Assembly (NCBI GenBank): GCA_016839165.1
Contig: CP069300.1
Location: 6,334,001 to 6,398,000 of the forward strand
Direction: 5' to 3'
DNA from: Bradyrhizobium sp. PSBB068
GTDB lineage: Bacteria; Pseudomonadota; Alphaproteobacteria; Rhizobiales; Xanthobacteraceae
DNA: 64,000 nucleotides
Part shown: positions 27,553 to 36,589 of the stretch, piece after piece
How positions within the stretch are numbered: position 1 is the first letter of the stretch
Layout: each line of letters opens with the position of its first letter
Position numbers and translations under genes: made by a program
Notes under the pieces: generated by a model
What the model saw: only the letters and a program-made list of their open reading frames with translations
Databases searched by the model: none
What the model was told of the DNA's origin: nothing

Positions 27553-27606
27553 GCCATTTCGGCGAACCGATATCTGTGAACGACTCTCTCGCAATTTGGA
27601 GGACGA

Positions 27607-28878
27607 TCACTTCACCATCGCGCCGTAGACGATGTCCTGGACGTTCTCGCGATAATATTTGCGCATCTCGCCCGGCGCCGCGGTTCCCACCACCACGACG
27701 AGACGCTCCTTCGGATCGCAGAAGAACTGCGTGCCGTAGGCGCCGTTCCAGGTGAACTCGCCGGGATTGCCCGGCACCGAGGACAGCCCCTCGCTGGTCC
27801 GCACCGCAACCGCCAGCCCGAAGCCGAAGCCGGCGCGATGCGGCTCGACCGCGGCGACGTTGTTCTTGATCTCGGGCCCGAGATGGTTCGACGTCATGTG
27901 ATGCACCGTCTGCGGGCTGAGGATGCGCTTGCCGTCGAGCTCGCCGCCATTGAGCAGCATCTGCCCGAACCGGACATAGTCGCCGACGGTGGCGAACGAG
28001 CAGGCGCCGCCGCAGTCGAACCTGGTCGGCGTGTCGAGCAGCTTGATCGATTGCGGCTTGCCGGTCAGCGGATCGTTGGGGAACGGCCGCGCCAGCCGCG
28101 CACGCTGGGCCTCGTTCGGGTGGAACGTCGCCTCCTTCATGCCGAGCGGCTTCCAGACATTGGCCGCAAGATAGTCGCCGAGCCGTTCGCCCGAAACCTT
28201 CTCGACCACGGCGCCGAGCACATCGATCGAGAAGCCGTATTCGAACTCGGTGCCGGGCTGATGCACCAAAGGCAACTGGGTGATGCGGTCGATGAAGGCC
28301 TGAGTGTCGCCCTCGACCGCCGGCGCGGTGCCGTCGGGATAAAGCCGGGCCAGCGCGCTCGAACTGTCGGGCCGGCCGCCATACATCAGGCCGGAGGTGT
28401 GGCGATAGAGATCGTGGATGAAGATCGGGCGTGCCTGCGGCTCCATCGCGAGCGAGCCGTCGGCCTGCTGCACGCCGACCTTCATGTCGGCGAACGCCGG
28501 ATAATAGTCGGCGACCTTGGCCTGCAGCGGCAACTTGCCCTGCTCCATCAGCGTGAGACCTGCGACCGCGGCCATCGGCTTGGTCATCGAGGCCAGCGCG
28601 AACACGGCGTCGATCGGCATCGGCGTGCCCTTGACCGGGTCGAGCTGGCCATAAGCCTTGTAATGCACGAGCCGGCCGTCGCGGGCGATCGCCACGACGG
28701 CGCCGGGCACCCGCTTGGCCGCGATCTCGCGCGCGAAGAAGTCGTCGAGCCGCGCCAGCCCCTGGTCGGAGAAGCCGACCTGGTGCGCCGAAGCTTCCGG
28801 GAGCGGCGGTGCGGCGTGAGCGATGGTGATGGCAAGACTTGTGGCGGCGGCAGCCGCGGCAATGGCGATCTTTCGCAT
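27607..28878 (-). CDS. Serine hydrolase of the class C beta-lactamase / family VIII esterase type
   Basis: A 423-residue exported hydrolase. The start at 28878 gives a classical signal peptide (MRKIAIAAAAAATSLAITIA, cleavage near HA-A). The catalytic SxxK is SMTK in FALASMTKPMAAVAGL. The second motif is YGF in EFEYGFSIDVLG, in place of the YxN of true beta-lactamases, and the third lies near NGAYGTQFF. Family members hydrolyse esters, D-peptides or amides, and resistance is not implied. A C-terminal GEMRKYYRENVQDIVYGAMVK helix closes the fold. The 62-base gap to the UGM gene on the same strand allows co-transcription. Confidence 0.87.
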   Translation of the reverse strand: MRKIAIAAAAAATSLAITIAHAAPPLPEASAHQVGFSDQGLARLDDFFAREIAAKRVPGAVVAIARDGRLVHYKAYGQLDPVKGTPMPIDAVFALASMTKPMAAVAGLTLMEQGKLPLQAKVADYYPAFADMKVGVQQADGSLAMEPQARPIFIHDLYRHTSGLMYGGRPDSSSALARLYPDGTAPAVEGDTQAFIDRITQLPLVHQPGTEFEYGFSIDVLGAVVEKVSGERLGDYLAANVWKPLGMKEATFHPNEAQRARLARPFPNDPLTGKPQSIKLLDTPTRFDCGGACSFATVGDYVRFGQMLLNGGELDGKRILSPQTVHHMTSNHLGPEIKNNVAAVEPHRAGFGFGLAVAVRTSEGLSSVPGNPGEFTWNGAYGTQFFCDPKERLVVVVGTAAPGEMRKYYRENVQDIVYGAMVK

Positions 28879-28940
28879 TGTTTCCTCACCGGGGCGGGCG
28901 ATTGTTATGCGATTTGGTGCCCGCAGCTCGCAGGAATAGA

Positions 28941-30146
28941 TCACGCCGACAACGGCGACAAGGCGTGGCGACGCGCGGCGGTGCCGCCGGTGCGCATATC
29001 TTCTGCGAAGAACGGCTCGACCTCGCGCTCGAACGTCTTCAGCGCCGCGCCGATCGCCTGGTGCATGTCGAGATATTTGTAGGAGCCGAGCCGGCCGCCG
29101 AAGATGACGTTCGGATGCGCCGCCGTCATGGCGTGATAGGACGCGAGCATGGCGCGGTCGGCGGCGGTGTTGATCGGATAATACGGCTCGTCGTTGCGGC
29201 CGGCGAAGCGGGAATATTCCCGGTAGATCGTGGTCCGCGCGCCGGTATGGGTGCGCTCCGGATGCAGATGCCTGAACTCGTGGATCCTTGTGAACGGCAC
29301 CTCGGCGTCGGCATAGTTGATGACGGCGGCGCCCTGGAAATCGGCGACGTCATGGACTTCGCGCGCGAAGTCGACGGTGCGCCAGCCGAGATGGCCGCAG
29401 GCATAGCCGAAGAAGCGGTCGATCGGCCCGGTATAGATCACGAGCTGGCGCGGCGTGATGCGCTCAGCGACGTCGAAATAGTCGACGCCGAGCTCGACCG
29501 CGATTTTTGGATGCTCGAGCATCCGTTGGAAGATCGCGGTGTAACCGTCGACGGGCATGCCCTCATAGCGGTCGGCGAAGTAGCGATCATCGAAGCTGAA
29601 GCGCACCGGCAGGCGGCCGATGATGTCGGCCGACAGCTCGCGCGGATCGGTCTGCCACTGCTTCTGCGTATAGCCGCGGATCAGCAGATCGTAGAGCGTG
29701 CGGCCGACCGAGGCGATGGCCTTGTCCTCGAGATTGCCGATCCCACCCGCGCCATGCGCGGCAGCCTCGGCCGCGATCACGGCGCGCGCCTCGTCAGGCG
29801 ACATGATGCGGCCGAAGGCGGCGCACACCGTCGCAAGGTTGATCGGCATCGAATAGACACGGCCGTTCGCCACCGTGAAGACGCGGTGACGGTAGTCGGT
29901 GAAATACGTGAAGCGCTGCATATAGCGCCAGACCGTCTCGGAATTGGTGTGGAAGATATGCGTGCCGTAGCGGTGCACCTCGACGCCGCTGTCGGAATCC
30001 ACTTCCGAGTAGGCATTGCCGCCGATATGCGGCCGCCGGTCGAGCACACAGACCGAGCGACCGAGCCTGCTGGCCGCCTGCTCGGCGATCACGGCGCCGA
30101 AGAAGCCCGCGCCCACCACCACGACCTCGAAGCTATCAAGCTGCAT
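28941..30146 (-). CDS. glf: UDP-galactopyranose mutase
   Basis: A 401-residue flavoenzyme that converts UDP-galactopyranose into UDP-galactofuranose for surface glycans. FAD-binding VVGAGFFGAVIAEQ at the N-terminus, DRRPHIGGNAYS, YGTHIFHTNSETVWRYM, the Tyr/Arg-rich active-site parts PYYPINTAADRAM and GGRLGSYKYLDMHQ are all family hallmarks. The start at 30146 (MQLDSFEVVVVG) is chosen over 30191. It is divergent from a probable glycosyltransferase, which supports a role in building a Galf-containing polysaccharide. Confidence 0.94.
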   Translation of the reverse strand: MQLDSFEVVVVGAGFFGAVIAEQAASRLGRSVCVLDRRPHIGGNAYSEVDSDSGVEVHRYGTHIFHTNSETVWRYMQRFTYFTDYRHRVFTVANGRVYSMPINLATVCAAFGRIMSPDEARAVIAAEAAAHGAGGIGNLEDKAIASVGRTLYDLLIRGYTQKQWQTDPRELSADIIGRLPVRFSFDDRYFADRYEGMPVDGYTAIFQRMLEHPKIAVELGVDYFDVAERITPRQLVIYTGPIDRFFGYACGHLGWRTVDFAREVHDVADFQGAAVINYADAEVPFTRIHEFRHLHPERTHTGARTTIYREYSRFAGRNDEPYYPINTAADRAMLASYHAMTAAHPNVIFGGRLGSYKYLDMHQAIGAALKTFEREVEPFFAEDMRTGGTAARRHALSPLSA

Positions 30147-30355
30147 GTGGCCCCGCTCCCCGCGGGCGCAGGCGGCAGCCCGCCGCGACATCCCGACGGA
30201 ACTTCAACGGCGCTGCGGTCGACTTCCGGCGAAGATTTTGGTTAAGGCCACGATAATTCCGAGCCCGGAACGGCCGGCTCGGCCGTTCAACTGGCAGCAT
30301 GCGAAGCGGTGGATTTGTCCGCGCACGCGGCAACAGCATCATGCGCGGGGGCTCC

Positions 30356-31588
30356 ATGTCCGTGATCTGCGTCCTGTACTCCAGCAACACGACCTATGAT
30401 TCACTGCGCGGCATCCTCGCGATGGCCGCCGCCGAGCTCGACCGGCTCGGGCACGAGGTCAAGATGCTCGACCTGCTGGCGCCGGATTTCTCGGCCCGGC
30501 TCAACGCCCTGCTGCCGCGGAAGGCCGAGACGATGGCGCTCGGCTTCTCCGGCATCGGGCTCGACATCCACACCAAGGACGGCAGGCTGTTCTGGGACGT
30601 GGCCCAGATCCCGGTCTTCACCTGGTTCTGCGACCATCCCTGCTACTTCGCCAAGCGGCACGGGCTCGAGAGCCGCTATACCGCGCATGGCTACGTGTTT
30701 CCGGACCACGCCGCATTCAACCGCGACCACCTCGGCGCCAATGGCAGCGTGTTCGCGACCCATATGGGCATCCCCGATCCCGGCTTCTTCGGCGGCCTGC
30801 CGCCCGAGCAGCGCAACGGCCGGCTGGTGTTCGCCAAGTCGGGCTGGAATCCGCTGGGGCTCGAGCGCGGCTGGCGCAAGACCATGCCGCCAAAGCTGTT
30901 CGCGCTGCTGTTCGACGCGATCGCCGAGGCGCGCGGCAAGACCTGCGGCGCGTTTCCGAAGATCATCGTCGACGTCGCCGAGCGGCATCTGGTCTATCTG
31001 ACGCCGGGCGGCGATCTGTTCAACGTGATCCTGACCCGGCTCGACAACTACACCAGGGGCGTGCGCACCCGTGAAGTCGGCGCCGTGCTTGCCGACTACC
31101 CGGTCGATTTCATCGGCGGCGGCTGGAGCGATCTCGACGTCACCGGGCGCCCGGCCCGCGTGCTCGGCGCGATGACCTTCGATGCGATGCGCGAGGGCCT
31201 CGGCAGCTATCTCGGCGCGGTCTCGCTCAATCCGAATATCGACCAGTCGGTGCATGACCGGGTGTTCTTCGCGCTCGGCGCCGGCACCGTGCCGGTGTTC
31301 GACGCCAACCGCTTCTCGGCCGCGGAGATGCCGCATCTCGCCCGCTACAGCTTCGGCCAGGACACGGCCAGCATCGCCGCCAGCGTCGAGGCGGTGCTTG
31401 CCGATCCTGCCGCGGCGCAGGCTGCGACCGCCGCCACGATGAGCGAGCTCTATCCGCGCTTCTCGATGCAGCGGTCGGTGCAGGACATCCACGAGATCAC
31501 GATGTCGATCGCGGGCGCCGCCGGCGCCGGCCTGTTGCCGGCCGAGCCGGTGCCGGCCGGCGTCTGGACGCCGAAGCAGGCGGCCTGA
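30356..31588 (+). CDS. Probable GT-B glycosyltransferase-like protein
   Basis: A 410-residue cytoplasmic protein without a clear family name. The N-terminus MSVICVLYSSNTTYDSLRGIL resembles a GT-B nucleotide-fold start, and the C-terminal part (LGSYLGAVSLNPNIDQSVHDRVFFALGAGTVP broken by short loops) resembles the acceptor/donor half of CgeB-like transferases. I prefer the ATG at 30356, which has a GGGGG ribosome site, over 30341 or 30299. Divergence from the UDP-galactopyranose mutase gene suggests it uses or attaches galactofuranose. That link is inference. Confidence 0.6.
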   Translation: MSVICVLYSSNTTYDSLRGILAMAAAELDRLGHEVKMLDLLAPDFSARLNALLPRKAETMALGFSGIGLDIHTKDGRLFWDVAQIPVFTWFCDHPCYFAKRHGLESRYTAHGYVFPDHAAFNRDHLGANGSVFATHMGIPDPGFFGGLPPEQRNGRLVFAKSGWNPLGLERGWRKTMPPKLFALLFDAIAEARGKTCGAFPKIIVDVAERHLVYLTPGGDLFNVILTRLDNYTRGVRTREVGAVLADYPVDFIGGGWSDLDVTGRPARVLGAMTFDAMREGLGSYLGAVSLNPNIDQSVHDRVFFALGAGTVPVFDANRFSAAEMPHLARYSFGQDTASIAASVEAVLADPAAAQAATAATMSELYPRFSMQRSVQDIHEITMSIAGAAGAGLLPAEPVPAGVWTPKQAA

Positions 31589-31661
31589 CGCGGAGCCATT
31601 TCGATGGCCGGCTCGCGCCGGCTGCGATACCCTGCACCCATCACCTCCGAACGGGTCCAGG

Positions 31662-32819
31662 ATGAACCGGCGCGCGTTTGTTTCGGGACTGGCTGTCGCG
31701 GCGCTCGCCGGCGTTGCGCCGCTGCCCGCCGCCGCCGACGGCAAGCGGGTGGCGCTGGTGATCGGCAACGGCGCCTACAGAAGCGTGCCGGCACTGACCA
31801 ATCCGCCGACCGACGCCGGCGATATCGCTGCGGCGCTGAAGCGCCTCGGCTTCGCCGTTACCCTGATCAGGAACGGCAGCTTCGATGACATGCGGCGCAG
31901 CCTGATCGCGTTCGGGCGCGAGGCCGCAGGTGCCGACATGGCAACGGTGTATTTCGCCGGCCACGGCATGGAGATCAACGGCGACAACTGGCTGATCCCG
32001 GTCGATGCCGAGCTGAAGCGCGATACCGATGCTGCGAATGAAGCGATCAGCCTGCAGAGCGTGATGCTGCAGGTCTCGAGCACCGGAAGTCTCGGCCTCG
32101 TCATCCTCGACGCCTGCCGCAACAATCCATTCGCGACGAAGATGAGCCGCTCGATCGCGACCCGCGCCGCCGCGACCAGCGGGCTCGGCCGCATCGAGCC
32201 GGTCGGCAACGTGCTGGTGGCCTATGCCGCGCGCGACGGCACCACCGCGCTCGACGGCGACGGCCGCAACAGCCCGTTCGCCGCAGCCTTGTTGCGCAAC
32301 ATCGAGGCGCCGGGCGTCGAGGTCACCTTCATGTTCCGCAACGTCCGCGACGACGTGATGGAGGCGACGCGCAACGAGCAGCAGCCCTTCGTCTACGGCT
32401 CGCTTTCGCGCAAGGCGATCTATCTGGCAGCGCCGCCCGCCGAGACCGCAAGCGCGAAACAGGCGAACAATGCGCCGGCAGCGGCCGCTCCGGCATTATC
32501 GGCCCCGCCGGCAACGCCAGTCGGCGCCATCGATCCCGCGCTGGTCGGCACCTGGGAGATCATGGTGGCGAGCGGCCGCGGCCAGTCGCGCTGGATCTGG
32601 CAGATCATGGCCGACGGCACCTACAAATTCCACGCCGAGCCGTTCCGCTCGGCACAAGCCCACGAAGGCACCGTGACCTTCGCCAACGGCCGCTGGACGC
32701 TGCATGCGCTGAAGGGCATGAGGAACTATAGCGACGCCGGCTCCTACGAGGTTCATGACGCGACTGCTGTCATCACGGGCAAGCTCGGCACCGGCTATTG
32801 GAAGCGCAGCGTGGAGTGA
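31662..32819 (+). CDS. Exported caspase-like (C14, metacaspase-type) protease
   Basis: A 385-residue protein with a Tat- or Sec-type signal (MNRRAFVSGLAVAALAG, cleavage after AAA). The caspase p20-like domain spans about 27-255. The catalytic His is in VYFAGHGME (H101) and the catalytic Cys in VILDACRNNP (C152). A Pro/Ala-rich linker (about 255-290) leads to a small C-terminal beta-rich domain (GTWEIMVASGRGQSRWIWQI, then YEVHDATAVITGKLG) that looks like a lipocalin-type or ligand-binding module. Such exported bacterial caspase homologues are of unknown function. It follows the transferase gene by 73 bases. Confidence 0.88.
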   Translation: MNRRAFVSGLAVAALAGVAPLPAAADGKRVALVIGNGAYRSVPALTNPPTDAGDIAAALKRLGFAVTLIRNGSFDDMRRSLIAFGREAAGADMATVYFAGHGMEINGDNWLIPVDAELKRDTDAANEAISLQSVMLQVSSTGSLGLVILDACRNNPFATKMSRSIATRAAATSGLGRIEPVGNVLVAYAARDGTTALDGDGRNSPFAAALLRNIEAPGVEVTFMFRNVRDDVMEATRNEQQPFVYGSLSRKAIYLAAPPAETASAKQANNAPAAAAPALSAPPATPVGAIDPALVGTWEIMVASGRGQSRWIWQIMADGTYKFHAEPFRSAQAHEGTVTFANGRWTLHALKGMRNYSDAGSYEVHDATAVITGKLGTGYWKRSVE

Positions 32820-32861
32820 GGCGCATGGCACACCGCGGTCGCCGCGGGTTGCATCACGCTC

Positions 32862-33410
32862 TCATAGATCGAGCTGCCCCGTTGCCGGATAGACCACCGT
32901 CCCATCGCCCTGCACGAGCGCGCCTTCGGTGAGCCGGGCAGGCTCGAGCCGGCCCTCTCCCATGATGTGGACGACGCTCTCGCCGGCCGCGATCAGATAG
33001 TCGGCGACGATGCGGCGGTGGCAGCGCCACCACACCGCCTCCGAGCACATCATCGCGCAGCGTTGCGCGCGACCCTCATTGCGCAGATGCTGCAGGCCTG
33101 CGTGAAACTGCGGCGACAACGCATAGTCGGCGTAATTGTGAAAGCTCTCGTTGCTCCAGAAGCCGTTGACCGAAGGCGGCACGTTGCGCGCCTTGCCGCG
33201 CAGCCCGCCGAGATCGGCCAGATGCTCATACGAGATGGCCGTGGCCTTGAGCGAACCGGGAAGCGTGTCCTTGTTGAACTGCGGATTGGTTCGCGAGCGC
33301 GGCACCGTTCTGATGTCGACCACGCGATCGATGCCGGCCGCGGTGAGGACGGCGACGAAATCCTCGAGACTGCGGTTCGAATGACCTATCGTGAAGAACG
33401 GAAGCGCCAT
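32862..33410 (-). CDS. DUF488 family protein
   Basis: A 182-residue cytoplasmic protein of the DUF488 family. FFTIGHSNRSLEDFVAVL, VVDIRTVPRSRTNPQFN and AMMCSEAVWWRCHRRIVADYL are the three conserved blocks. Function is unknown, though the Cys/His-rich last block suggests nucleic acid or metal binding. It follows the DUF2945 gene by 12 bases, so the two are probably an operon. Confidence 0.9.
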   Translation of the reverse strand: MALPFFTIGHSNRSLEDFVAVLTAAGIDRVVDIRTVPRSRTNPQFNKDTLPGSLKATAISYEHLADLGGLRGKARNVPPSVNGFWSNESFHNYADYALSPQFHAGLQHLRNEGRAQRCAMMCSEAVWWRCHRRIVADYLIAAGESVVHIMGEGRLEPARLTEGALVQGDGTVVYPATGQLDL

Positions 33411-33422
33411 GCCGCGGCTCTG

Positions 33423-33632
33423 CTAGGCAGGATGGAGCGCGCTGCCCTTGTGGGCTGCGACGTGATCGGTCTTGTCGCTCTTGATCTCGTATTGCGGATC
33501 GGCTTCCGAGGCGCGGTGCATGTGCCCCTTGTAATCGAAATCACGCGTGTGAACCGCGATGATGGTGCCGGAGACGCGTCCGGCCTCGGAGTTCCAGCTG
33601 ACGTGATCGCCGACCTTGAATCTCCTGGTCAT
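33423..33632 (-). CDS. DUF2945 (hypervirulence-associated TUDOR domain) small protein
   Basis: A 69-residue protein, start at 33632. FKVGDHVSWNSEAGRVSGTI and the downstream YEIKSDKTDHVAAHKGSAL match the DUF2945 SH3/Tudor-like barrel. The longer frame from 33770 adds 46 residues of non-coding character. Function unknown; often found beside DUF488 in Rhizobiales. Confidence 0.85.
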   Translation of the reverse strand: MTRRFKVGDHVSWNSEAGRVSGTIIAVHTRDFDYKGHMHRASEADPQYEIKSDKTDHVAAHKGSALHPA

Positions 33633-33892
33633 CTTTGTAGCGTCCTTCGTGCGCGGGATGCCAAGGGGATACCAAGCGGATGCCAACGCAATCTGAGCTT
33701 GCCCGCGGCAGCAAAGAGTTTCATCCAGGTTAAGTTCCTCCCCATCCCGAATGCCGGTTGCGGGATTCACCGATACTATACCAAATCTGCGGAAGAGCCC
33801 CCGACTGTGAGCGGCATCGCTCCAAGGTTGTCGCGCTATATGCTAACGAGTTTGCCGCGTAATTGTACGTTGGCGTTTTTGGTTGGGGACCG

Positions 33893-36436
33893 ATGGCCGC
33901 TCGTAAACTGCCGCAAGGGCAGGCCCCCACGCGGGTAGCGCGTCGACGCTGGAATGAGGAACGGTCGCTGCGATGCGCCATCAGGATGGCCCGCATGGGC
34001 TACTGGGAATCGCACAGCGCCGCCGCGACCGATGTCTGGATATCGCCCGAGTTCGCCGCCTTCTACGAATTCGAGACGCGCGACGGCTTCATCCCGATCG
34101 CCGCGGTGCGCGAGCGCTATTTGCCCGAAAGCCGGAAGGTTCTGGAGGCGCATTACGCCGCCTGCTGGGCGGAGGGGCAGCCCTATGCGGTCCAGACGCG
34201 GCTGCGCAGGTCCGACGGCAGCGTGCTCGACTGCGTAGTGCATGGCGAGCCGGAATTCGACGCGCGCGGTCAGGTCCGGCGCGTGTCCGGCATTGTCCGC
34301 GACGTCACGGAGGAGACCTCCGCGCTGCGGCGCCTCGCCGAGAGCGAGCAGCGGCTGGCCGATTTCGTTTCTACCGCTTCGGACTGGTGCTGGGAGAGTG
34401 CCCCCGACCATCGGCTGCTGCCCTATCCCAAATCGCTTCCCGGCAATGCCGCCTTCCAGACGGTGGCCTCCGGCGGCAAAGCACGCTGGGAGCTGGCTTA
34501 CGCGCCTGAGGACGCGGAGGGTATGGCGCAGCATCGGGCCGACATGGAGGCCCATCGCCCTTTTCGCGACTTCACCTATACGCTGATCGGCAAGGACGGC
34601 TCGCGCGTCAGCATCTGCACCAGCGGCAAACCGATCTACGCCGAGGACGGCAGCTTTCTCGGCTACCGCGGCACGGCCAGCGACATCACCCAGCTCAGGG
34701 CGGCCAAGGCGTTGCTCGACCAGCGCACGCGGGCGCTGGAGGAAGCCCACCGGCTCGGCAAGATCGGCACCTGGAGCTATCGGCTCGACACCGGCCGCAC
34801 GACCTGGGCACCCGAGCTCTATCAGTTGCTCGGCTTCGATCCGGCGACGTTCGAGCCGACCAATGCGAGCGTGATGCCCCATTTCCTGGGCGGCGACGCC
34901 GACCGCCTCCGCGAGGTGCAGAAACGGGTGCTCCGCACCCGCCGGACCGAGGCGACGGATTTGCGCATCCTGCACGCGGACGGCACCGCCCGCGACCTGG
35001 CGGTCATCTGCAAGGCCGAGATCGCCCACGACAAGGTCATCGGCATCGTCGGCACCGTGCAGGACGTCACCGAGCGCAAGGAGGCCGAGCGCCAGCTCGA
35101 GCAGCTCGCCTACAGCGATCCCCTGACCGGGCTCGCCAATCGCGCGCTGTTCACGCGCCAGCTCGCCGCCATGATCGAGGGCTGCGCCGTCGAAGGCCGC
35201 GGCGGCGCGCTGCTGCTGATCGACCTCGATCGCTTCAAGGAGGTCAACGATTCGCTCGGTCATGCCGCCGGCGACCAGTTGCTGATCCAGGTGGCGGCTG
35301 CACTGCGCCAGGACCTTGGGCCGCGCGCCTTCATCGCCCGACTCGGCGGCGACGAATTCGCCGTGCTGGCGGAGGGACGCGGCATGTCCGACGCCGCGCT
35401 GACCGGACTTGCCAACCGGCTGATCGGCAGGCTCTCGGTCCCGGTCGATCTCAGCGAGGGCGAGGCCTGCGTCGGCGCCACCATCGGCATCGCCCGCCTG
35501 CCGGAGCATGGGGCGACGGCGGAGACCGCCGTGCGCAACGCGGATCTCGCGCTCTACATGGCCAAGGAGGCCGGGCGCGGCCGGGCCCAGCTGTTCGAGC
35601 CGGTCTATGCCCAGGCGGTCGATCAACGGCTCGACCTCGGCCGCCATCTGCGCCACGCCGTGGAAGCCGGTACGCTCGAGGCCCATTACCAGCCGCAACT
35701 CGACCTGCGGACCGGACGCGTCACCGGCTTCGAGGCGCTGCTGCGCTGGACCCATCCCGAGCGCGGGCCGATCTCGCCGGCCGAGTTCATCCCGATCGCG
35801 GAAAGCTCCGGGCTGATCGTCGATCTCGGCCTGTGGGTATTGCGTGAGGCCTGCCGGCAGGGCCGCGCCTGGCTGGATGCCGGGCTGCCGCCGCGCACCG
35901 TCTCGGTCAACGTCTCGCCGGCGCAGATCTGGAACGTGGACTTCGAGACGGCCGTCGCGGCCGTGCTGGCAGAGACCGGCTTTCCGGCGGAGCTGCTCTG
36001 CCTGGAGCTGACCGAAAGCCTGTTCGTCGATCATACCGAGCAGCGGATCAGCCGCACGCTGACGGCGCTCTCTGATCTCGGCGCCCGGCTGGCGCTGGAC
36101 GATTTCGGCTCGGGCTATTCCTCGCTCGGCTATCTGACGCGCCTGCCGTTCGACTGCCTGAAGGTCGACCGCGCCTTCGTCGACGGCATTTCCACCGCGC
36201 CGGAGAAGCGCAAACTGCTCGGCGGCATCATCGCCCTGTCGCATGGGCTCGGCATGACGGTGGTGGCCGAGGGCGCCGAATTGCCGGCCGAGGTCGACGT
36301 GCTCGGCGGGCTCGATTGCGACCTGGTGCAGGGCTTCGTGTTTTCCCCGCCGATCGCCGCCGACAAGGCGCCGCTGGTGGCCGCCAGCATCGAGCGCGAG
36401 GCGTACCGGATCCAGCCCAAACGCAAGCGCCACTAG
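33893..36436 (+). CDS. Cytoplasmic PAS-PAS-PAS-GGDEF-EAL c-di-GMP protein
   Basis: An 847-residue soluble protein without membrane segments. Three PAS-type domains (about 30-140, 150-275, 285-400) are followed by GGDEF (about 405-565) and EAL (about 575-830). GGDEF is intact (RLGGDEFAVL, about 485-489) but lacks the RxxD I-site. The EAL site is intact too (GFEALLRWTHP, NVSPAQIW, ELTESLF, LDDFGSGYSSLGYL, LKVDRAFV). It could therefore act in either direction, with the PAS domains deciding. It starts at 33893 after TTGGGGAC; the window 33633-33892 is divergent promoter space with DUF2945. The palindromic repeats that follow may terminate it. Confidence 0.92.
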   Translation: MAARKLPQGQAPTRVARRRWNEERSLRCAIRMARMGYWESHSAAATDVWISPEFAAFYEFETRDGFIPIAAVRERYLPESRKVLEAHYAACWAEGQPYAVQTRLRRSDGSVLDCVVHGEPEFDARGQVRRVSGIVRDVTEETSALRRLAESEQRLADFVSTASDWCWESAPDHRLLPYPKSLPGNAAFQTVASGGKARWELAYAPEDAEGMAQHRADMEAHRPFRDFTYTLIGKDGSRVSICTSGKPIYAEDGSFLGYRGTASDITQLRAAKALLDQRTRALEEAHRLGKIGTWSYRLDTGRTTWAPELYQLLGFDPATFEPTNASVMPHFLGGDADRLREVQKRVLRTRRTEATDLRILHADGTARDLAVICKAEIAHDKVIGIVGTVQDVTERKEAERQLEQLAYSDPLTGLANRALFTRQLAAMIEGCAVEGRGGALLLIDLDRFKEVNDSLGHAAGDQLLIQVAAALRQDLGPRAFIARLGGDEFAVLAEGRGMSDAALTGLANRLIGRLSVPVDLSEGEACVGATIGIARLPEHGATAETAVRNADLALYMAKEAGRGRAQLFEPVYAQAVDQRLDLGRHLRHAVEAGTLEAHYQPQLDLRTGRVTGFEALLRWTHPERGPISPAEFIPIAESSGLIVDLGLWVLREACRQGRAWLDAGLPPRTVSVNVSPAQIWNVDFETAVAAVLAETGFPAELLCLELTESLFVDHTEQRISRTLTALSDLGARLALDDFGSGYSSLGYLTRLPFDCLKVDRAFVDGISTAPEKRKLLGGIIALSHGLGMTVVAEGAELPAEVDVLGGLDCDLVQGFVFSPPIAADKAPLVAASIEREAYRIQPKRKRH

Positions 36437-36533
36437 AGCATGATCCGGAAAAGTGCGAAGCGGTTTTCCGAAAAGATCATGCTCAGACAACAAGCTAAAG
36501 CGCGATGATGATTCACTAATCTCATCGTGCTTT
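36437..36533. repeat. Two adjacent palindromic intergenic repeats
   Basis: GAGCATGATCCGGAAAA and TTTTCCGAAAAGATCATGCTC form one imperfect palindrome (36438-36484). TAAAGCGCGATGAT and ATCTCATCGTGCTTTA form a second (36496-36533). Both types recur widely in Bradyrhizobium and its relatives. They sit between two converging units and could serve as bidirectional terminators. Confidence 0.8.
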
Positions 36534-36589
36534 AGGCGGCGACCTTCAACCTTCTCAACGTCAAGGTCTCGCGGGATCGGCGGAAGCAG

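Larger units (their letters stand above)
27002..27606. other. 605-base gap without a recognised protein gene; two plus-strand terminators
   Basis: Open frames here are incidental. The stretch holds two plus-strand terminator-like hairpins (27190-27217, 27520-27552), although no plus-strand gene ends nearby. Upstream of the second, AAGGAGTGT precedes ATGs at 27446 and 27451 that give frames of 8 (MHGTEQRR) and 9 (MERNSVADR) codons. Short RNAs or a leader peptide are possible. Confidence 0.45.

Noticed and set aside
33836..36493. An 885-residue antisense frame opposite the PAS-GGDEF-EAL gene
   Set aside because: The plus strand has full domain motifs; the antisense frame is GC-driven and without family signal. 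The same holds for 13947-15953, 18747-20756 and 47278-49368.
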